Assembly: GCA_034440395.1 (NCBI GenBank)
Contig: JAWXBW010000028.1
Span: forward strand, 1-28,103
DNA: 28,103 bases
Direction: 5' to 3'
From: JAAUTS01 sp034440395
GTDB taxonomy: Bacteria; Verrucomicrobiota; Verrucomicrobiia; Methylacidiphilales; JAAUTS01
Under the pieces are notes generated by a model. That model was not told the origin of the DNA and did no database searches. It saw only the letters and a program-made list of their open reading frames with translations. This document shows positions 22,864 through 28,103 of this stretch, piece by piece. Both the position numbers and the translations under genes were made by a program. The stretch's first letter is position 1, and every line of letters begins with the position of its first letter.

Positions 22864-24663
22864 ATGCCAAACATTAGTGACATGAGCGCAGCTGTTAGCA
22901 ATTCGGTTCTTTTTTCAACGGAATTTTTAGCTATTCCTGCTGGTGGGGGAGATCAGTTGGTATGGAATCAGACGACTGGTGAAAAAGAAATTCTCAGCGG
23001 CCAAGATGTGGAAATCCTACGCATCTGTCAGCGACCACGTTCCATTTCAGAACATTTAGATAGCATGGAAGAGGATTGGGGTTATCGGCCAGAATGGTCT
23101 GAGTTTCAGGGCATGTGGCAAGATTTGGTCAATAAAGGATGGCTTCTTTCCGTGGAGACGTTCCAGCAATCTTTCAACGCAAAGGCTGCCACCGAGAGCG
23201 CAAAAAAGCCTGTCCACATCTCCGCCTTAACGATACCGATGCGAGCCGTCGGGCCAGCTCTCGTCAGGTGCTTAAAATCAGTCGAACCTCACATGCAAGA
23301 AAACGGCAGAAAGATGGAACTCATCTTAGTTAGTGAACAGGATGATGTCGATGCAGCGAGGGAGGTCGTGGGTAACATGACTTGCGACATGGAACCACGG
23401 TGGATCGGGCCACGTGAACGCGAGGTATTTATCCGGTGGCTGGTTAAAGAGACGACACTTTCCCTAGAGCTTTGCGCCTATGCGCTGAAGCCTGATGTGC
23501 CAGAAATTAAAATTGGGGCCTTACGTAATGCACAACTTTTAGAATGTGTGGATCAACATTATCTCAGCACGGATGATGACACTGTGTGGGATCTACGTCG
23601 TCCAAGAACATCTTCCGAAGCCACCATCTTAGGCGGGTTCGAAGCAGCTCTCTGGAACTATGAGCCTCTAACTACAGAGGCCCTCAATTATGGAGAAAAA
23701 GTGGCCAGTAATATATTTGAGCGACATGAGGCATTTCTAGGAAAGTCGGCATCAGAACTAATAGCCGCAGCTAAGACATTAAAAATTTACGGTTTGGATT
23801 TAACATTAAGAAAAAGCTTAAATAACCCACATTCCCGTGTGGGTATGAGTGTCACGGGATACCGTGGGGACGCCGCCTTTACCGATTTCAGCACGCTACT
23901 TAGTTTTCCTAAAAATGAAATACCTCCATGGTTTCAAGAATCCTCTGCCTATCAATCCTTTCTTTCCGCTCAAGAAGTTAGTGTTAGTGGGGCTGGCTTG
24001 CTGTGTGGCAATTTCTGTGCCGCCGGAATGGGTATGGCTTTAGATGCAACAGCTGAGCTTCCGCCATTTCCTCCATTGCACCGGAACGAGGACGGATTAT
24101 TTCAACTTTTTTTACAACATAACCAACAGAGACTGCTCAGCGTGGGCTTGCCTGAAACGCTTTATCATAAAAGACAAGAGACTCGCCTCCTAGCTCACAC
24201 CTATGCAGAATCTCTTCAGGCTGATCCCTCTATGGATAAATGGGTCTCACTTCTTTTTCATAGCTACCAAGAAGGTTCCGTGGTTCGGGATACTAGCTCT
24301 TTTGGGATATGGCTCAGGGAAAGTATTACCCATGAGCCCGAGAGCATGACTAAATATCTAGTTTCTATTTATGATCAATATATCTGGAACGCAAGGACAA
24401 CACTATCCATGGCTTTTAAAGGTAAGCAGCTTCCCGCAGTATTCAGATCTGATTTAAACAAGGCCACACAAATCCTTGAGGAAAAATTATTAAATAGCAC
24501 ACCTGTTTGGCCCCGTGAGTTTCAAGGCAGAGCAGAGCCCTTAACCGATTTTCTTAAAGAACTATGTCTTCTCGGAGAGCTTTTAGAAAAATGGCCACTC
24601 TTTCTTGCGGCGGCTCGTCACCATAAACAGGTAGGTCAGCGTCTGTCTGTAGCCTTGAGATGA
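22864..24663 (+). CDS. PqqD-like domain fused to GT-A-type glycosyltransferase (first of coupled pair)
   Basis: By eye, residues about 15-97 (ATG 22864 numbering) form a PqqD-like winged helix. It reads LVWNQTTGEKEILSGQDVEILRICQR, then SEHLDSM, then MWQDLVNKGWLL. From about 118 a GT-A transferase begins with ALTIPM, followed by KIGALRNAQLLECVDQHYLSTDDDTVW, where the aspartates 237-239 form a DxD-type metal/nucleotide-sugar site. An RNEDGLF motif (E409, D410) fits the GT2 catalytic-base region. The C-terminal ~150 residues look helical. The frame is open from TTG 22834, but ATG 22864 is preferred. PqqD-like domains often bind peptide leaders; leader-guided glycosylation is an inference. No signal peptide or membrane anchor is visible. 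Confidence 0.7.
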   Translation: MPNISDMSAAVSNSVLFSTEFLAIPAGGGDQLVWNQTTGEKEILSGQDVEILRICQRPRSISEHLDSMEEDWGYRPEWSEFQGMWQDLVNKGWLLSVETFQQSFNAKAATESAKKPVHISALTIPMRAVGPALVRCLKSVEPHMQENGRKMELILVSEQDDVDAAREVVGNMTCDMEPRWIGPREREVFIRWLVKETTLSLELCAYALKPDVPEIKIGALRNAQLLECVDQHYLSTDDDTVWDLRRPRTSSEATILGGFEAALWNYEPLTTEALNYGEKVASNIFERHEAFLGKSASELIAAAKTLKIYGLDLTLRKSLNNPHSRVGMSVTGYRGDAAFTDFSTLLSFPKNEIPPWFQESSAYQSFLSAQEVSVSGAGLLCGNFCAAGMGMALDATAELPPFPPLHRNEDGLFQLFLQHNQQRLLSVGLPETLYHKRQETRLLAHTYAESLQADPSMDKWVSLLFHSYQEGSVVRDTSSFGIWLRESITHEPESMTKYLVSIYDQYIWNARTTLSMAFKGKQLPAVFRSDLNKATQILEEKLLNSTPVWPREFQGRAEPLTDFLKELCLLGELLEKWPLFLAAARHHKQVGQRLSVALR

Positions 24664-26468
24664 AACTGGAGATACCTACTCTAAAAGCCTTTTGGTTGTC
24701 CGCACCGGCTACCTTGCGCGCAATAAGTCATGATTTCATTTTTTTAAAATCCTGGACGGGAACTCGTCATCAAATTACGAAAGTCGAGTCGATGGTGTGG
24801 CACTTTTTCCAAAGGGCTCAAACCATTCAAGAAGCGTATCAAGTATTTGCGCAAGATTATTTCTGGACGCAAGCAGATCTGGATTTGTTAGAACCTGCTT
24901 TGGAGAGATTGAAGCAATTGGGGTTGATTCATAATTTCTCTACTCTCCACGCATATTGGAGAACAGAAGCAACTCTTCCCAAGATTAATGAGTGTAAATT
25001 AGAAACATTAGTCATACCTACCTGCAATCGCCCGCAAGCACTAAATACCAGTCTGTGTGCTTGGGGTGCTTATGGAAAAAAATGGGGTCGTTCCTTCCAC
25101 TTTATTATTGGTGATGACTCTAATCTTGAGAATGCGAAGAGCAATCGCAGTATCATCTTTGAACAGAGAAAATCGGGGCTGATGATTACCTATTTCGGTC
25201 GCAAAAAAAGACAACGTTTTTCTGAAGAGCTGGCTTCTCGTGCACAGGTGGATCCTGCCATTTGCAACTTTGCCCTGTTCGGTATCGAGGGGCAGGCCTC
25301 CTGTGGTGGGAACCGGAATAGTCTCATGCTATCCTGTGTGGATCAGGTATTTCTTAGTGTGGATGATGACATGATTCCTGCTTTCTACGGGGATAAGAAG
25401 AATGACTCTATCCTAGAACTGAAAGATAATCATGCCTCAATGCGTTCTACTTTTTATCCAGATCGAGAGTCGTTACTGAGTGCGGTTCTGTTTGAAGAGA
25501 ATCATGACGTAATTAAATCGATGGAAGCTTTTTTAGGGCAATCACCACAAAGCCTTAGCTTAGATGTGGGGAAGGAACTTCAGCTTGAAAATGCGCACAC
25601 CACGACTCTAGCTAGGTATTTACGGCCTCAAGCTAAGGTCAGCTTTGTCATGGCCAGCACAGCAGGAGATGATTATGTGCGGTATCCGAGAATGATGGAT
25701 GCTTTCTTAACAACAACAAAGGACTGGTCTACCAAGGTTCAACACCGCGAAGTGCTTCTGCAATTTCCTAACGATACGTTAATGCCCAGTTCCTTCTGCA
25801 TTACAGGGTTTATTGGGCTAGATGCTAGAAAACGTCTGGCCAGTTTTTTCCCAACTCTCCGTGGGGAAGATAGCTTATTTGGCCTTACGGAGTATATCAC
25901 GAATAGGGCATCCTTCGGGCTAAACTTAAGCTGGGCTATCTATCACTCGCCTGTTGACGCACGGCCAAGTTATGCAGATCTGAAAACTGAAATATTAAAG
26001 TGGAATCCTTGGGATGAGCCTTGGTGTTTTTTTAAGTTGGCCTTACTTGCTGTTCAAGGCCACGCCTCAATTCCCACGTCACACTATGCGTTAGGTTCCT
26101 CTCTTGTTCATTTGGCTAAGCTGCCTTGCCCGGATTTTATTCAAATTATGGAAGAAGCTTTTTTGAATGAACTAGGAGAGATTATGGTACTTTTAGACTA
26201 TGAATTTAAAAAGCCGTCCACTGACGCATTTAAAAAGGAGTGTCTTTCTTTAGCGATGGATCGTTTAAATCAATTAGCACGAGAACCCATGACATGGTTA
26301 ACTGTGGAAATTAAGAAATTAAAAGGTGCGGAGGCCTTTGCTTGGTCTAAAGAGTGTTTGGAAAATTATGGGAAACTTCTTATGGCATGGCCTGATTTAT
26401 GGTCGGCGGCCTCAGCACTAAAAAAGTCGGGTTGGACGAGAAGACTGCTGGAATCTGAGGATGACTAA
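24660..26468 (+). CDS. PqqD-like domain fused to GT2-like glycosyltransferase (second of coupled pair)
   Basis: This 602-residue protein is a diverged paralog of the upstream gene and overlaps it by ATGA. Residues about 20-95 are the winged-helix region (TGTRHQITKVESMVWHFFQRAQ ... LERLKQLGLIH). The transferase part is more canonical than in the first copy: LVIPTCNRPQAL (117-128), GDDS (151-154), GGNRNSLMLSCVDQVFLSVDDDM with D235-D237, and RGEDSLFG (401-408). A helical C-terminal region follows. The RNxxLLxCVDQxxLSxDDD block and the R-x-E-D-x-LF block are shared with the first protein, so they probably act as a pair on related substrates. Confidence 0.7.
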   Translation: MKLEIPTLKAFWLSAPATLRAISHDFIFLKSWTGTRHQITKVESMVWHFFQRAQTIQEAYQVFAQDYFWTQADLDLLEPALERLKQLGLIHNFSTLHAYWRTEATLPKINECKLETLVIPTCNRPQALNTSLCAWGAYGKKWGRSFHFIIGDDSNLENAKSNRSIIFEQRKSGLMITYFGRKKRQRFSEELASRAQVDPAICNFALFGIEGQASCGGNRNSLMLSCVDQVFLSVDDDMIPAFYGDKKNDSILELKDNHASMRSTFYPDRESLLSAVLFEENHDVIKSMEAFLGQSPQSLSLDVGKELQLENAHTTTLARYLRPQAKVSFVMASTAGDDYVRYPRMMDAFLTTTKDWSTKVQHREVLLQFPNDTLMPSSFCITGFIGLDARKRLASFFPTLRGEDSLFGLTEYITNRASFGLNLSWAIYHSPVDARPSYADLKTEILKWNPWDEPWCFFKLALLAVQGHASIPTSHYALGSSLVHLAKLPCPDFIQIMEEAFLNELGEIMVLLDYEFKKPSTDAFKKECLSLAMDRLNQLAREPMTWLTVEIKKLKGAEAFAWSKECLENYGKLLMAWPDLWSAASALKKSGWTRRLLESEDD

Positions 26469-26516
26469 TTAAACTAGCAATTGCCTTCTTCTTCACTTGC
26501 GGTAATTTCTTCTCCT

Positions 26517-26897
26517 ATGACCGTCTTAAACCGTATGCCTATGATCAGTATCATCATTGGAGTTCTCTTAGATATCGTAGGAGTTGCCTCCTTCATCTCA
26601 ACGGGTTCAACTCATAACGCAGCCTTGATCCCTTGTATTATTGGCATGATCATTTTTGTTTGCGGCATCTTGGCCACTAAGCAGAAATTTCTGAAACATG
26701 CCATGCACGCGGGAGCCGTGGTGGCTCTCTTCGGATTAATCATGGGATTGGCTCGCCTCATCGAAGCTTTTGGTGATGCCAGTGTCTTAAAACTAGCCTC
26801 AACCCTTTCATTGATCATTCTTTGCGGACTTTACTTAGGTTTTTGCATTAAGTCTTTTATTGAAGCGCGCCAAGCTCGGCAACGTGCACAGGGTTAA
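26517..26897 (+). CDS. small membrane protein with four predicted segments
   Basis: Four hydrophobic stretches follow one another: ISIIIGVLLDIVGVASFI, ALIPCIIGMIIFVCGIL, AGAVVALFGLIMGLARLI and STLSLIILCGLYLGFCI. A basic C-terminal tail EARQARQRAQG follows. I do not recognise a family. ATG 26517 is chosen; the frame is open from TTG 26481, 12 codons upstream. It lies 48 bases after the second glycosyltransferase-like gene and may be its operon mate. The stop overlaps the convergent lipoprotein gene by 4 bases. Confidence 0.62.
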   Translation: MTVLNRMPMISIIIGVLLDIVGVASFISTGSTHNAALIPCIIGMIIFVCGILATKQKFLKHAMHAGAVVALFGLIMGLARLIEAFGDASVLKLASTLSLIILCGLYLGFCIKSFIEARQARQRAQG

Positions 26898-27913
26898 TTA
26901 GCCACTAGAACTTCTATCGGATTCAGCCAACGTTGTTGAGCTCGCTCTACCTGCCGATCCCAGTTGTTGGGGCTTACCCTTGTTTGGCTATTTATTTCTC
27001 CTACCATAATGGCTGTGGAAACTTTGCTGCTTTCGGCCCGGAAACCTTGGCTCCAACGGTCTTTGAGGACGGCTAATGACTTGGGTTGAACTAAATTTCC
27101 CGCTCGGTAGATAACCGCAGCCATGGGAAAAACGGTCTTAGCATTAGCCCCTTCCAGCAGCCATCGCGTGGCGAAACTTTTTAAACGATAGTTAGCACTT
27201 TCCACCTCTAGGCTGAAGGGCGCAGAGTCTGGTGCTTGGGGCCAACGCACTTTCTGGACGGTAGAACGCAAGAGGGGATCGCGCAGGGCGAAGCTGAAGC
27301 GGTGATTAATCACGAGCACTTCGTCCTTCGTGCGCCAAAGCGTTTTTTGTTCTAACACTACACGTAAGGGACCCTGACTTAAGACACGTTGTTGGGTCTC
27401 TTTAGAAATCAGTTGGGGTGTTGAATAGGCTGCGGATAGCAACGCAGTCGTAGCGGAGGCAGTAAAAAATTGTAAGTCATCAGGCCCAGTCGTTTTAAAA
27501 AGAAAAGTCGGCGTATCGACTTGCAACATAGTTTGTTTAACCGAAACCCTGAAAGGGCTGTCTTTACTTTTTTTACTCTTCCCATTTATCACTTGAACAG
27601 GGAGGCTTTCTTTTGGGGCAAGGCTGACTTGGAAGTAAAGTTCATCGGGCTTGCCGTCACCATTTAAGTCATCACGTTGATGGGGGATTTCCTTACCTGC
27701 TTGGTCTAATAAGATGAGGTCACTCTTGCGCGCCCATGCAGGAGCTTTATCGAGGGAAACGGTGACGCCTTCATTGATCCGCTGTAAATCTATAGGATTA
27801 CTGATGATAAGGGTAAAGGGCCTAGAGGGGGAGCAAGCAGATAGAGAAAGTGAGAGAAGTATGAATGCGCCAAGAAGTTTAGGAATTCCTGAGATGTTAG
27901 ACCTCATGTGCAT
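26894..27913 (-). CDS. DUF4861-like lipoprotein
   Basis: A lipoprotein signal ends in LSLSACSPS with C27 as the lipidated residue (start ATG 27913, or the in-frame ATG 27907). Residues about 45-120 resemble DUF4861 proteins: a strand-rich opening is followed by DLILLDQAGKEIPHQRDDLNGDGKPDELYFQVSLAP, spread over residues 64-99. The DLNGDGKPDEL loop looks like a Ca-binding EF-hand-type turn. The family often occurs beside polysaccharide-degradation genes and its function is unproven. The remaining ~220 residues are strand-rich without a recognised motif. A role at the outer or inner membrane in sugar handling is possible but not shown. Confidence 0.7.
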   Translation of the reverse strand: MHMRSNISGIPKLLGAFILLSLSLSACSPSRPFTLIISNPIDLQRINEGVTVSLDKAPAWARKSDLILLDQAGKEIPHQRDDLNGDGKPDELYFQVSLAPKESLPVQVINGKSKKSKDSPFRVSVKQTMLQVDTPTFLFKTTGPDDLQFFTASATTALLSAAYSTPQLISKETQQRVLSQGPLRVVLEQKTLWRTKDEVLVINHRFSFALRDPLLRSTVQKVRWPQAPDSAPFSLEVESANYRLKSFATRWLLEGANAKTVFPMAAVIYRAGNLVQPKSLAVLKDRWSQGFRAESSKVSTAIMVGEINSQTRVSPNNWDRQVERAQQRWLNPIEVLVAN

Positions 27914-28032
27914 GGCTTAGCGTAGATAATTTATAAAGGGTTGCAACAAGCACTCCGCACAAAGTGGAATGAAATGTATGGCGTGCTGGGTAATCGAGTT
28001 GGGCATTTTTTTAACGATTTACACTGCTTCGT

Positions 28033-28103
28033 TTATTCCTTCTTGTTCTTCTTTGTTTGTGTCTTTTCCTCGGGCTTGGTCTTTTCCATTGGGCGATCAC
28101 CTA
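28033..28103 (-). CDS. C-terminal end of a lysine-rich-tailed protein, cut by the window edge
   Basis: On the minus strand a frame enters from the right edge and stops with TAA at 28033-28035. Its last residues read GDRPMEKTKPEEKTQTKKNK, then KE. Such charged, Lys/Glu/Thr-rich endings are common as C-terminal tails. Whether the frame belongs to a real gene cannot be judged because only about 22 codons are visible. The interval 27914-28032 between it and the lipoprotein gene shows nothing else. Confidence 0.4.
   Translation of the reverse strand, partial: GDRPMEKTKPEEKTQTKKNKKE

Overview
The window looks like a compact, mid-GC bacterial chromosome segment, most likely from the PVC superphylum and probably Verrucomicrobiota. 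This rests on several family-level hints, not on a phylogenetic marker: a pseudopilin-like protein ending in an FCDGHVE motif, a MurA with the Cys-to-Asp change known from chlamydiae, a DUF4861-like lipoprotein, rhomboid-like proteins with a shared C-terminal tail, and SufS/SufU next to a Tol-type envelope motor. Many starts are TTG, Shine-Dalgarno sequences are often absent, and genes overlap at stops and starts.

Layout. 1-106: 3' end of a structured RNA with a T-arm (tmRNA or class II tRNA-like), cut by the window edge. 229-2873: an MBL-fold hydrolase, a VapBC-like toxin-antitoxin pair read leftward with a repeat-rich promoter, a membrane/coiled-coil protein and an unknown protein. 3030-6126: a secreted dienelactone-hydrolase-like protein lacking its nucleophile, an AlkD-like glycosylase, HisI, and divergently MazG. 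6119-9076: DUF4870 and TM2 small membrane proteins (minus), then an overlapping pair of a degenerate UshA-like lipoprotein and a noncanonical prepilin. 9164-12500: MurA, a secreted unknown, and a cell-wall amidase. 12530-18149: GalK (minus), then a plus-strand run of rhodanese, SufS, SufU, TolQ, TolR and a TolA/TonB-like protein. 18428-18499: tRNA-Gly(GCC). 18654-21773: two tandem pseudo-rhomboids, an MTH1-like Nudix hydrolase, and a membrane protein. 21800-28103: ManA (minus), then two large translationally coupled proteins, each reading as a PqqD-like winged helix fused to a GT-A glycosyltransferase, a small four-TM protein, a DUF4861-like lipoprotein (minus), and the Lys-rich C-terminal end of another minus gene.

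Functional themes. One is envelope building (MurA, amidase, TolQR and TolA/TonB). A second is sulfur transfer for Fe-S assembly (rhodanese, SufS, SufU). A third is nucleic-acid and nucleotide-pool maintenance (AlkD-like, MazG, Nudix). A fourth is hexose metabolism (GalK, ManA). The window is unusually rich in proteins that keep a recognisable enzyme fold but have lost catalytic residues (DLH-like, UshA-like, two rhomboids).

The best candidate for an undescribed system is the coupled pair at 22864-26468. A peptide-binding-type N-terminal domain fused to a sugar transferase suggests leader-guided glycosylation of a peptide or protein. No precursor peptide is visible in the window, so that role remains inference.
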